Origin: CAIJMI01 sp043798445
Lineage (GTDB): Bacteria; Patescibacteriota; Microgenomatia; UBA10105; UBA927
DNA length: 42,075 nt
Direction: 5' to 3'
Assembly (NCBI GenBank): GCA_043798445.1
Contig: JAZDOQ010000030.1
Location: 1 to 42,075 of the forward strand
Part shown: in pieces, positions 14,883-24,109 of the stretch
Numbering within the stretch: the stretch's first letter is position 1
How the letters are laid out: each line of letters begins with the position of its first letter
Notes under the pieces: generated by a model
The model's database searches: none
The model's input: the letters and a program-made list of their open reading frames with translations, nothing else
What the model was told of the DNA's origin: nothing
Position numbers and translations under genes: made by a program

Positions 14883-15965
14883 ATGAAATCATCATTTATG
14901 AGCTTCTCGTTTGGATGCCGGGTTAATGAAGCAGAAAAACAAATACTCGACCAAAAACTGATAAATATTGGATTTGGCTGGAACGAACAACACCCAACAT
15001 TTTACATAATTAACTCTTGCGCTATTACCGGTAAAGCAGAGCGCGAAGTGAGGCAACATATCTATCAAATACGGAAAAAATACCCAAAAACAACCATCGT
15101 CGTAACTGGTTGTTCTGCAACATTGTGGATGAAAAATAATACGAAACCTATAGGTGCTGATTACTGGATAGACAATACAAACAAAGAAACAATTCCTGAA
15201 TTTATACACTCTCTTGCAAGACGGCCACTATATACCAAGACGTCATCGTCATCGCCAGACAAATTTTTAACTTCCGGACGCATGATGATAAAAATACAAG
15301 AAGGCTGTAATCGATTTTGCAGTTATTGTATTGTCCCGTCTCTTCGCGGAGCTGTGAAATCTGAGGCTATTTCTGACATTTTGAAGCGTATTTTAGCTTC
15401 GAAAAAACCCTTAAAAGAAGTCATCCTGACGGCTATTAATACCGAGGAATTTGGAAAAGACACTGGTGAAACGCTTATGCAACTTGTCAATTCTATACTA
15501 ACGCATACAAAAGTTGAACGAGTAAGTTTTGGTTCCATTCACCCCTGGAGCATAACAGATGAATTTTTGTCATGGTATAAATATAATAAGGATAACCAGC
15601 GGTTTGTTCATTTCTTCCATATCCCTATTCAATCAGGATCAGACACCATTCTTCGTTTAATGAATCGACAATATACATCACACGATTTACTTGACCGACT
15701 AACGAAACTCCATGCAATAAATCCAAACGCATTACTTGCAACAGATGTTATTGTCGGTTTTCCAGGAGAAGGAGAAAAAGAATTTAAAGAAACATATGAA
15801 TTTCTTAAAAAAAGTCCTATTTCAAAATTTCATGTCTTCCGATATTCACCTAGACCAGGAACCGCAGCTATAAACTTCAAAAACGAACCAACGCCTCAAG
15901 AAAAACGAGAACGATCGAGAAAACTTATTGAACTAGGAAAAAGGAAAACGAAGTTTACCACTTAA
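14883..15965 (+). CDS. mtaB: MtaB-type tRNA methylthiotransferase (radical SAM), lacking TRAM domain
   Basis: MtaB converts t6A37 to ms2t6A37 in tRNA. The 360-residue product has the N-terminal cluster cysteines (FGCRVNEAE, NSCAITGKAE, VTGCSAT), the radical-SAM CxxxCxxC in EGCNRFCSYCIVPSLRG, and HIPIQSGSDTILRLMNR. The frame is open to a TTG at 14859, but the ATG at 14883 sits seven bases after the -10 and gives the usual N-terminus. It ends at about the place where a C-terminal TRAM domain would begin, so it is shorter than B. subtilis MtaB (about 450). Its last 11 bases overlap the end of rpsG tail to tail. Confidence 0.87.
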   Translation: MKSSFMSFSFGCRVNEAEKQILDQKLINIGFGWNEQHPTFYIINSCAITGKAEREVRQHIYQIRKKYPKTTIVVTGCSATLWMKNNTKPIGADYWIDNTNKETIPEFIHSLARRPLYTKTSSSSPDKFLTSGRMMIKIQEGCNRFCSYCIVPSLRGAVKSEAISDILKRILASKKPLKEVILTAINTEEFGKDTGETLMQLVNSILTHTKVERVSFGSIHPWSITDEFLSWYKYNKDNQRFVHFFHIPIQSGSDTILRLMNRQYTSHDLLDRLTKLHAINPNALLATDVIVGFPGEGEKEFKETYEFLKKSPISKFHVFRYSPRPGTAAINFKNEPTPQEKRERSRKLIELGKRKTKFTT

Positions 15966-16428
15966 AGTGGGCAAATGCTCTGTTTGCTTCTGCGGCACGG
16001 AGCATAGTGTCACGTTTCTTAATTGCTTCTCCAACACCTTTTGACGCATCCATCAGCTCTGCTGCTAATTTCTCAGCGTATGTTTTGTATTCTTTATTTG
16101 AACGTTTTGCTGCAAATGAAACGATCCATCGAATAGCTAGTGCGATTCTTCGATCTCCCCGAACTTCCATAGGAACCTGATATGAAGCTCCTCCGACACG
16201 ACGTGCTTTTACTTCAATCTTTGGACCCACAATATTAAGCGCATTTTCAAAAATATTCATTGGATCTTCCCCTTTTTCTTTAATGATATCGAGGGCTCTA
16301 TACACCTGATGTTCTGCTGTTCGTTTCTTTCCACTAATCATCACTCTATTAATAAACCGTGTAAGTAAACGATTCCCATAAATTGGGTCTGCCGGTAATA
16401 TTTTTTTGTAATTTTTTGCTGATCTCAT
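15955..16428 (-). CDS. rpsG: 30S ribosomal protein S7
   Basis: S7 nucleates the small-subunit head. The 157-residue product includes YGNRLLTRFINRVMISGKK, RRVGGASYQVPMEV and the ending EANRAFAHFKW. It is the last gene of the rpoB-rpoC-rpsL-rpsG unit and follows rpsL by 11 bases. Its stop lies inside the end of the convergent mtaB gene, and no intrinsic terminator is visible between them. Confidence 0.97.
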   Translation of the reverse strand: MRSAKNYKKILPADPIYGNRLLTRFINRVMISGKKRTAEHQVYRALDIIKEKGEDPMNIFENALNIVGPKIEVKARRVGGASYQVPMEVRGDRRIALAIRWIVSFAAKRSNKEYKTYAEKLAAELMDASKGVGEAIKKRDTMLRAAEANRAFAHFKW

Positions 16429-16439
16429 AGAATTATGTA

Positions 16440-16877
16440 TTAACTAGCTTTTGCCACCGCTGGACCTGTTGCTGTTTTTTTTGTTCCATATCGGCTTCTG
16501 CCTTGTTTTCTATTTGCAACACCTGTTGAATCATATTTACCACGAACGATATGATATTTCACTCCTGGTAGATCAGGAACTCGACCTCCACGAATCATAA
16601 CAATTGCGTGTTCTGTTAATTCATGACCAATACCACCAATATATGCCGTCACTTCCTGTTTGTTTGAAAGACGTACGCGAGCAACTTTTCGAAGTGCTGA
16701 GTTTGGCTTTTTTGGTGTCATCGTCTTCACTAGTGTCACCACTCCACGTTTGAATGGAGATGGCGTCTGTTTCATTTGCCGCGTCTTCGTATTAAAAAAT
16801 TTACGAAGTGCAGTCGCTTTTACTTTTTTTGACTTTCTGTGTCGACCGAATTTGATGAGTTGATTAATTGTTGGCAT
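16440..16877 (-). CDS. rpsL: 30S ribosomal protein S12
   Basis: S12 is the decoding-centre protein. The 145-residue product starts MPTINQLIKFGR and contains KKPNSALRKVARVRLS, IGGIGHELTEHA, RVPDLPGVKYHIVRGK and a C-terminal Lys/Ala tail. The Lys of KKPNSALR, where streptomycin resistance arises in other bacteria, is the normal residue. It lies two bases after rpoC. Confidence 0.97.
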   Translation of the reverse strand: MPTINQLIKFGRHRKSKKVKATALRKFFNTKTRQMKQTPSPFKRGVVTLVKTMTPKKPNSALRKVARVRLSNKQEVTAYIGGIGHELTEHAIVMIRGGRVPDLPGVKYHIVRGKYDSTGVANRKQGRSRYGTKKTATGPAVAKAS

Positions 16878-16879
16878 AA

Positions 16880-19800
16880 TTATTTTTTTATCTGTGCACG
16901 CTCTGCATCCACAGGAATGAGTCGTCCGATTATAACGTTTTCTTTAAGCCCCAGCAACTTGTCCTCTTTTCCGGCAAGTGCTGCATCTGTCAAAACATTG
17001 GTTGTTTCTTGAAATGACGCTGCTGAGAGCCATGATTCCGTATACAGCGATGCTCTGGTAATTCCTAATAACACAATGTTTGCCGTTGCCGGCTCTCCAC
17101 CTGCTGCGAGCACTTTTGCGTTTTCAGCAGTGAATGTAGCACGATCAACTAATTCTCCTGGTAGCATAACCGTATCTCCTGGTGCATCAATACGCACTTT
17201 ATCACTCATTTTTCGAATGATGACTTCAAAATGTTTGTCATGAATTCCAATTCCCTGAGATTCATAGACACGTTGTACTTCCGCGATAAGATATTTTTGA
17301 GCCCCTCGTAACCCACGAATCTCCAACACTTCTTTTATATCCAAATATCCATCTGACAATTGATCTCCTGCTCCAACAATATCACCTGTTTTCACTTTCA
17401 GTTCACTTGTAAGCGGAATCATATATTCCCGCTCTTCTACTGGTTTCAGTGATGTATTTCGAACAACTATTTTATATCCTTGATCTGTTTCTGTTACCTC
17501 AACTTTTCCTGCAATCTCGGAAATTGGAGATAATACCCGTGGTGTGCGACACTCAAACAACTCTTCAACCCGTGGTAATCCTTGCGTCACATCAAGTCCA
17601 ACGATACCTCCTGCATGACGAACGCGCATGGTCAGTTGTGTTCCTGGTTCTCCAATGGATTGAGCTGCGATAACACCAGCTGGTGTTCCCATTTCGATGA
17701 GTTGTGTTGTTGAAAAATCACGTCCATAACATTTTGCACACATACCTATCTTTGCTTTACAAGTAATCGGAGATCGAATAATAATTGTTTCAACATGATG
17801 CTCATCAAGAAGCTTCATATTTGATTCATCAATAAGTTCGTCTTTTGCAATTAATACTTTCTTTAATCCCGGAGCTGTAATATCTGCTGCTGCAAAACGT
17901 CCAATTGCGCGTATTGTGAACGCTGTCTGTCTATCTTCATTTCTTGATATCTCAAGTCCTTCTTCTGTTCCACAGTCGTCCAATCGAATGATGACATCAT
18001 GAGCAACGTCAACTAACCGTCTCGTTAAATATCCGGCATCTGCAGTCTTAAGAGCTGAATCAGTAAGACCTTTTCGTGATCCACGAGTGGATGTAACGTA
18101 TTCAAATATTGATAATCCTTCACGATAATTACTTTTTGTCGGAAGTTCAACAATTTTACCAAGTGGATCAACGACAAGACCTTTAATAGCGGCAAGTTGT
18201 TTTAATTGATCTTTAGATGCACGAGCTCCTCCGGAATCAATAATCATTTTTACTGGATTATCTGCTTTCATGTGTTCCCAGGTAAGGTTTGCAAGACGTT
18301 CTGTTACCTCAATCCAGATATCATTTGAAAGCCGTCGTTTTTCTTCAAGCGTGATGAGTCCCTGTTGATAATTTTGCTCCACTTGTTTAACTTGGTTTTC
18401 TGTCTGATGAAGAATTTCTGCTTTATCATCAACCATCTCATTATCAAATACTGATGCTGATAATCCTCCACAAATTGTCGCTCCTTCAAATCCAATAGAT
18501 TTGATTGCATCAATCACGAGTACAACCTCTTCTTTTGGATATTGCTGAAGTGCTTGAGTAATTAATGTTTTAATTATCCCTGCTTTAACTGGCGTATTAA
18601 TAAACCGTAATTTTTCTGGAAGTTTTTCATTAAACAAAATACGACCAACACTTGTCACAAGTAGTTCACCATTGATTCTTACTCTGATTGGTTCTCGAAG
18701 AGATACATGTTCTGTTTGATATGAAATAACCGCTTCCCCGGTATCAGAGAAAACAGGCATATCTTTTTCATCTTTGTCTACCAAATTTGCATCAATCGTT
18801 GTGTAATAGTAACAACCGATAACCATCTCTTTATTTGGAACGGTAATTGGAGAGCCATCGGCTGGTTTAAGTAAATTAAATGTTGGAAGCATTAAATGTC
18901 CGGCTTCATATTGGCTCTCTTTAGAAAGAGGAATATGCACAGCCATTTGATCTCCGTCAAAGTCAGCATTGTATCCTGCGCACACACATGGGTGGATCTG
19001 AATTGCAGCTCCTTCAATAAGCACCGGATAAAATGCCTGAATACCAAGTTTGTGAAGAGTCGGTGCACGATTTAACAAAACCGGATGGTTTTTTGTAATT
19101 TCTTCAAGAATATCAAATACTTCTGCGGTGCGTCGATCCAATACATTTTTCGCATTTTTTACGTTTGGTGCAATACCGCGAGTAATAAGTTCACGAAGGA
19201 CAAATGGCTTAAACATCTCAAGCGCCATTTCTTTTGGAAGTCCACATTGTGTGAGCTTCAATTCTGGTCCGACAACGATAACGGAACGACCAGAATAATC
19301 AACTCGTTTTCCAAGTAAATTCTGACGGAACCGTCCTTGCTTTCCCCGAAGCATATCAGATAATGATCGAAGCGGTTGAATGACAGCACGGGAGGATGGT
19401 CGTTGTGTTGCATCAATTAATGAATCGACTGCTTCCTGCAACATACGTTTTTCATTTCGTAAAATAATTTCTGGTGCACCCAAATCCATAAGGTGTTTCA
19501 ACCGATTGTTTCGATTAATAACACGACGATATAAATCATTCAAATCACTCGTTGCAAATCGTCCACCAGTAAGTTGTACCATTGGTCGAAGATCCGGAGG
19601 AATGACCGGCAAAATAGAAAGAATCATCCATTGAGGTTTAATATTTGCTTTATGCATCCCATCAACAACCCGAAGTCGTTTTGTCGCTTTGATATGTCGT
19701 TGTCCTGATGTATTTCGAATTTCTTCGTGAAGATCCGCAGCGAGTTTATCAAGATTTACCTGTTTCACAACTTCGAGTACTGCTTCTGCTCCCATTCCTA

Positions 19801-20602
19801 CGGTAAAACAGGATACTGCGTCATATTCAAATAATTTCAAATATTCATCTTCTGTAATTGTTGAAAATGCTTTAATACTCTTTACTATTGTAACTAATTG
19901 ATCTACAACCTCTTGCACTTTTCCCTGTTCTTTATTCATTTGATCTTCAAGCATGGTTAATTCTTGTCGTTCTTTAAGACTCATTTCTGCGATAGCTAAA
20001 TCTTGTGATTCTTTTCCCTTAATTTTTTCTTTTAATGATCCCTTTTCTTCAGAAAGTTCTTTTTGTTTTTTAACTTTTTCTTCTTTAAATCGTTTTTCTA
20101 TCTCATCTGTTCGACCTTTTCCAGTTTCAACGAGTTGTTTGAGTACTGCTTTTTTCTTATCATCATCAACACGAATAACTAAATATTGTGCAAAATAGAT
20201 AACACTTTCAAGTGCCCTTGGACTCATATCCAAAAGAAGGGAAAGTTTTGATGGTGCTCCCTTAAAAAACCATACATGCGCAACAGGTGCAGCAAGGGTA
20301 ATGTGTCCCATGCGTTCTCGCCTTACTTTGCTTTGTGTCACCTCAACACCACATTTATCACAAATAATTCCACGATAACGGATTCTTTTGTATTTTCCAC
20401 AATAACATTCCCAATCCTTTGTTGGTCCGAAAATACGCTCATCAAACAACCCATCTTTTTCTGGTTTGAGTGTCCGATAATTAATAGTTTCCGGTTTCGT
20501 TACTTCACCGTATGACCATGATTTTATATCCTCACTTGATGCTAACCGCACTTCAAGTCCTGAAAAGTCAACGATATTTGTAAATGTTGATTTATTATCC
20601 AT
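16880..20602 (-). CDS. rpoC: RNA polymerase beta' subunit
   Basis: This is the 1240-residue largest RNA polymerase subunit. Seen are the first zinc site (CYCGKYKRIRYRGIICDKCG), GGRFATSDLNDLYRRVINRN, the catalytic NADFDGDQM (Asp at about 547, 549 and 551) and the second zinc site (CGTEEG with CKAKIGMCAKCYG). Between FAQYLVI (about residue 145) and the AFSTITEDEYLKLFEYDA segment lie about 85 strongly charged residues predicted as a long helix or coiled coil, an insertion relative to E. coli. It follows rpoB by two bases. Confidence 0.98.
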   Translation of the reverse strand: MDNKSTFTNIVDFSGLEVRLASSEDIKSWSYGEVTKPETINYRTLKPEKDGLFDERIFGPTKDWECYCGKYKRIRYRGIICDKCGVEVTQSKVRRERMGHITLAAPVAHVWFFKGAPSKLSLLLDMSPRALESVIYFAQYLVIRVDDDKKKAVLKQLVETGKGRTDEIEKRFKEEKVKKQKELSEEKGSLKEKIKGKESQDLAIAEMSLKERQELTMLEDQMNKEQGKVQEVVDQLVTIVKSIKAFSTITEDEYLKLFEYDAVSCFTVGMGAEAVLEVVKQVNLDKLAADLHEEIRNTSGQRHIKATKRLRVVDGMHKANIKPQWMILSILPVIPPDLRPMVQLTGGRFATSDLNDLYRRVINRNNRLKHLMDLGAPEIILRNEKRMLQEAVDSLIDATQRPSSRAVIQPLRSLSDMLRGKQGRFRQNLLGKRVDYSGRSVIVVGPELKLTQCGLPKEMALEMFKPFVLRELITRGIAPNVKNAKNVLDRRTAEVFDILEEITKNHPVLLNRAPTLHKLGIQAFYPVLIEGAAIQIHPCVCAGYNADFDGDQMAVHIPLSKESQYEAGHLMLPTFNLLKPADGSPITVPNKEMVIGCYYYTTIDANLVDKDEKDMPVFSDTGEAVISYQTEHVSLREPIRVRINGELLVTSVGRILFNEKLPEKLRFINTPVKAGIIKTLITQALQQYPKEEVVLVIDAIKSIGFEGATICGGLSASVFDNEMVDDKAEILHQTENQVKQVEQNYQQGLITLEEKRRLSNDIWIEVTERLANLTWEHMKADNPVKMIIDSGGARASKDQLKQLAAIKGLVVDPLGKIVELPTKSNYREGLSIFEYVTSTRGSRKGLTDSALKTADAGYLTRRLVDVAHDVIIRLDDCGTEEGLEISRNEDRQTAFTIRAIGRFAAADITAPGLKKVLIAKDELIDESNMKLLDEHHVETIIIRSPITCKAKIGMCAKCYGRDFSTTQLIEMGTPAGVIAAQSIGEPGTQLTMRVRHAGGIVGLDVTQGLPRVEELFECRTPRVLSPISEIAGKVEVTETDQGYKIVVRNTSLKPVEEREYMIPLTSELKVKTGDIVGAGDQLSDGYLDIKEVLEIRGLRGAQKYLIAEVQRVYESQGIGIHDKHFEVIIRKMSDKVRIDAPGDTVMLPGELVDRATFTAENAKVLAAGGEPATANIVLLGITRASLYTESWLSAASFQETTNVLTDAALAGKEDKLLGLKENVIIGRLIPVDAERAQIKK

Positions 20603-20604
20603 AG

Positions 20605-23600
20605 TTACTCCGTTTTATCTGATTCTTCTGTAATTGGTTCTGCTTTTGCTTCTAATTTGGCTATACCGTCAACGACAAGTTCTGAACCAGATACTGTAGC
20701 TAATTCTTTCATTTCTATTGAAGTTTCTTCCTTAACTTCTTCTGTCATCAATTGTTTTGTAGTGACGGCACCAGTTGGTTTAACAGAAAGACCAAGTGCT
20801 TGTAATTCTTTTACTAACACCTTAAATGATTCAGGAACATTAGATGCTGGAATATCAATTCCTTTAACGATAGATTCGAATGCTTTCGCTCGACCAACAA
20901 CGTCGTCAGATTTAATCGTTAGCATCTCTTGTAGTACATGGGCTGCACGATGAGATTCAAGAGCCCAGACTTCCATTTCTCCAAGTCGTTGTCCACCCAT
21001 TTGTGCTTTTCCACCTAATGGCTGCTGTGTCACAAGTGAGTATGGCCCAGTTGAACGGGCATGAGTTTTATCTTCAACCATGTGAATCAGTTTCATAATA
21101 AATCCGATTCCAACAACAATCTCTTCACTAAATGGTTTACCAGTTCTTCCGTCGTATAGTGTTGTTTTTCCTGACAATGGAAGATTTGCTTCTTTAATTT
21201 TTTCAATAATTCTTTGTTCTTTAATTTGTTCAAATACAGGAACGGCGATTTTCACATTTAATTTTTTCGCTGCAAGCCCTAGATGTGTTTCTAGGAGTTG
21301 TCCTAAATTCATACGGGACAATACAGATAACGGAGAAATCAGCACATCAACCACAGTACCATCGGCCATATATGGCATATCTGCCATAGGAAGAATTTTG
21401 GAAATAACACCCTTGTTTCCATGACGTCCCGCTAATTTATCTCCAACAACAACTTTACGCATTTGTGCAACCTTGACAATAATTTTTCTGTTTGTTCCTG
21501 GCTCGAGTTCATCTCCTTGTTCTTTGTCGAGTATGAGAACATCAATCACGGTTCCACGTTCTCCGTGTGGAACACGAAGACTGGTGTCACGAACTTCACG
21601 AGCCTTTTCACCAAAAATTGCACGTAATAGTCGTTCCTCTGCCGTTAATTCTGTTTCACCTTTTGGAGCGATTTTCCCAACCAATATATCGTTCGGAGAT
21701 ACTTCAGCGCCAACAACAACAATACCGTCTTTATCAAGATTTCGGAGAGCTTCTTCACCAACATTTGGAATGTCACGTGTTGTTTCTTCTGGACCCAATT
21801 TTGTATCAACAACGCTTGCTTCATATTCTTCAATATTTACAGAGGTTAATACATCATCTTTTACAAGACGGTTTGAAATCACAATAGCGTCTTCGTATCC
21901 AAGACCATCAAAAGACATGTATGCAACGACAACATTTGATCCTAAAGCAAGTTCTCCTTCGTCTGTAGCAGGTCCCTCAATTAGCACATCACCTTTTTTC
22001 ACTTTTTGTCCTGTAATAACAACTACGTGTTGGTTGTAACATGTTGATTGTGCAGAACGTTTAAATTTTTCTAAACCGTAGGTATCTTCATCTCCGTTTT
22101 TATATTTTGTTTTTACAACAACTGCGTCTGCATATAATACTACTCCATCGTCTTTTGCTTCGATCATTCTGCCCATAGACGCCGCGATTGCACGCTCCAT
22201 GCCAGTTCCAATAATCGGTGACTGTGGTTGTAATAATGGCACTGCTTGACATTGCATGTGTGTGCCCATGAGAGCACGATTTGCTTCATCATGTGCTAAA
22301 AATGGAATCATCGAAGCTGGGGCACCAACAACTTGTCGAGCCACGATATCAAGATACTCAACTACGGCACTATCTGATTCTAAAAATTCTCCCTTATACC
22401 GTACAGGAACTCGTTCTGGAACGATATTTCTTTGTTCATCTATTTCTATATCAGCATGAGTTATATAATGATATTGTTCATCATTTGCATCCAAGTAAAC
22501 GATTTTATTAGTCACGTGTATTTTTGTTTTTCCACCAACAGTAATTTTTTCCACTTTTCGATATGGAGTTTCTAAAAATCCATATTCATTTACTCGAGCG
22601 TACATGGCCATGTAAGTAACAAGTCCAATGTTCGGTCCTTCTGGACTTCGAACTGGACAAATACGACCATATTGTGAAGCGTTGATATCACGAATAGAAA
22701 ATGATGCACGTTCTCTGGAAATTCCGCCAATTCCCATGACGGTAAAACGACGTAAATTATCAACTTCTGCTAATGGATTAGTTTGATCAAGAATTGTTGA
22801 CAATTGACTCGTTCGAAAGAAATCATTAACTGCTGCGATTATGGGTCGTGCATTAACTAATTGTGTAGGCAATAAATCAACTGCTTGTGGTCCAGCTAAA
22901 CTCATTTTTTCTCGTATAGAACGCTCTAAACGAAGTATTCCAACGCGAAATGCATTGGTTGCGACAAGTTCTCCAACTCGACGAACACGACGATTACCCA
23001 GATGGTCAATATCATCTACGTCACCCTTTCCATTAGCAACATTGATAAGATAATTGATTCCTCCGAGGATGTCTTCTCTTGTCAACACCCAATTTTCTTT
23101 ATTATTAAGAACATCAATTCCCAATTTTTTATTCATCTTGTATCGACCAACTCGCTCTAGTGAATATCTCCGATGATCAAAAAACATTGATTGGAATAAT
23201 TCTCGTGCATTGTCAAGAACAATTGGCTCCCCCGGACGAAGTTTCCGATACATTTCAAGAATTGCTTCGTTTTGGTTCGTGGTTGGATCTTTGGCAAGAG
23301 TAGCTTCAATATACCGATGATTTGGATTTACATCGACTGCAGCAAAAACTTGTTTAATTTCTTCATTTGTTGAAAGTCCTAATGCACGGAAAAATGTGCT
23401 TGCAACAAATTTTCGCCTTCGATCAATTCGAACCATCAAAACGTCATTTCTTGTAATAAACATTTCTAGCCAACTTCCATGCATCGGCCGGATTTCAGCA
23501 CTATATAATGTACGTCCAGTTGTTGGATCGACTTCACCTGTAAAATAAATACCTGGGGATCGAACTAATTGATTTACCACACATCGTTCTGTACCATTGA

Positions 23601-23967
23601 TGATAAATGTACCATTTTGTGTCATGGCTGGAATATCACCCAAAAACACTTCTTGCGTTACATGGTGACCAGTCTGTTTATTTGTTAAAGACGCAACAAC
23701 CTTAAGCTGCATATCATAGGTAAGTCCTTTTTCAATGGCAGTAACTGGTGTTAACCGTGGTTTCCCAAAAAAGTAGTCACCAAAAGATAATTCCCAATTT
23801 TTGCCGGTAAAATCGTGAACTGGAGATATTTCTGCAAGAAGTGTTTTAACACCTTCCTGCAAGAACCATTGATATGATTCTCGTTGAACCAACGTAAGAT
23901 CAAACTCAGGAAGGTCAGTATATTCCTTTCCCCAATATAATCGATGAGTATGCGTGTCTTTGGACAT
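20605..23967 (-). CDS. rpoB: RNA polymerase beta subunit
   Basis: The 1120-residue beta subunit contains the rifampicin-pocket region (QLSTILDQTNPLAEV, RRFTVMGIGGISRERA), GRICPVRSPEGPNIGL, GRHGNKGVISKI and LGGKAQMGGQRLGEMEVWAL over adjacent motifs. A 60-residue acidic tail follows the conserved end. The frame extends 18 codons upstream to a TTG, but that part is the Phe-rich translation of the leader hairpin, so MSKDTHTHRLYWG at 23967 is the start. No Shine-Dalgarno site precedes it; a strong promoter and leader hairpin do. Confidence 0.98.
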   Translation of the reverse strand: MSKDTHTHRLYWGKEYTDLPEFDLTLVQRESYQWFLQEGVKTLLAEISPVHDFTGKNWELSFGDYFFGKPRLTPVTAIEKGLTYDMQLKVVASLTNKQTGHHVTQEVFLGDIPAMTQNGTFIINGTERCVVNQLVRSPGIYFTGEVDPTTGRTLYSAEIRPMHGSWLEMFITRNDVLMVRIDRRRKFVASTFFRALGLSTNEEIKQVFAAVDVNPNHRYIEATLAKDPTTNQNEAILEMYRKLRPGEPIVLDNARELFQSMFFDHRRYSLERVGRYKMNKKLGIDVLNNKENWVLTREDILGGINYLINVANGKGDVDDIDHLGNRRVRRVGELVATNAFRVGILRLERSIREKMSLAGPQAVDLLPTQLVNARPIIAAVNDFFRTSQLSTILDQTNPLAEVDNLRRFTVMGIGGISRERASFSIRDINASQYGRICPVRSPEGPNIGLVTYMAMYARVNEYGFLETPYRKVEKITVGGKTKIHVTNKIVYLDANDEQYHYITHADIEIDEQRNIVPERVPVRYKGEFLESDSAVVEYLDIVARQVVGAPASMIPFLAHDEANRALMGTHMQCQAVPLLQPQSPIIGTGMERAIAASMGRMIEAKDDGVVLYADAVVVKTKYKNGDEDTYGLEKFKRSAQSTCYNQHVVVITGQKVKKGDVLIEGPATDEGELALGSNVVVAYMSFDGLGYEDAIVISNRLVKDDVLTSVNIEEYEASVVDTKLGPEETTRDIPNVGEEALRNLDKDGIVVVGAEVSPNDILVGKIAPKGETELTAEERLLRAIFGEKAREVRDTSLRVPHGERGTVIDVLILDKEQGDELEPGTNRKIIVKVAQMRKVVVGDKLAGRHGNKGVISKILPMADMPYMADGTVVDVLISPLSVLSRMNLGQLLETHLGLAAKKLNVKIAVPVFEQIKEQRIIEKIKEANLPLSGKTTLYDGRTGKPFSEEIVVGIGFIMKLIHMVEDKTHARSTGPYSLVTQQPLGGKAQMGGQRLGEMEVWALESHRAAHVLQEMLTIKSDDVVGRAKAFESIVKGIDIPASNVPESFKVLVKELQALGLSVKPTGAVTTKQLMTEEVKEETSIEMKELATVSGSELVVDGIAKLEAKAEPITEESDKTE

Positions 23968-23992
23968 TGTGAATAAATTCAAAAAAAATCTT

Positions 23993-24038
23993 AAAAAAAC
24001 GCAAAAGAAAGAAGCGAACAATGAACGTTCGCCTCTTT
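23993..24038 (-). terminator. Terminator-like hairpin in the rpoB leader
   Basis: On the minus strand AAAGAGGCGAAC (24038-24027) pairs with GTTCGCTTCTTT (24019-24008), 12 bp with one G-U pair and a seven-base loop. It is followed by pyrimidine-rich sequence and a T7 tract at 23999-23993, with a T8 tract at 23988-23981. The rpoB ATG is about 26 bases after the T7. The spacing from stem to T tract (about eight bases) is longer than in a canonical terminator. Confidence 0.55.
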
Positions 24039-24058
24039 GGGCTATTCAATTAGTGTCC

Positions 24059-24088
24059 ATTATATAGCTAATTTTAGCATACTGTCAA
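24059..24088 (-). promoter_or_regulatory. Strong promoter for rpoBC-rpsLG
   Basis: On the minus strand a perfect TTGACA (24088-24083) and a perfect TATAAT (24064-24059) are separated by 18 bases. Transcription would begin near 24052, giving a leader of about 85 bases that carries the hairpin at 24008-24038. It lies in the 142-base gap between mltG and the rpoB start. Confidence 0.85.
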
Positions 24089-24109
24089 CAAGGAAAATAA
24101 AGTTAATTA

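Noticed and set aside
21473..22039. 188-codon plus-strand open frame inside rpoB
   Set aside because: Ser/Thr-rich low-complexity translation of the rpoB antisense strand; no start signal and no family resemblance.
20605..24021. Longer RpoB starting at TTG 24021
   Set aside because: The extra 18 residues (MFASFFCVFLRFF...) are the translated hairpin and T tracts; the ATG at 23967 gives the normal N-terminus.
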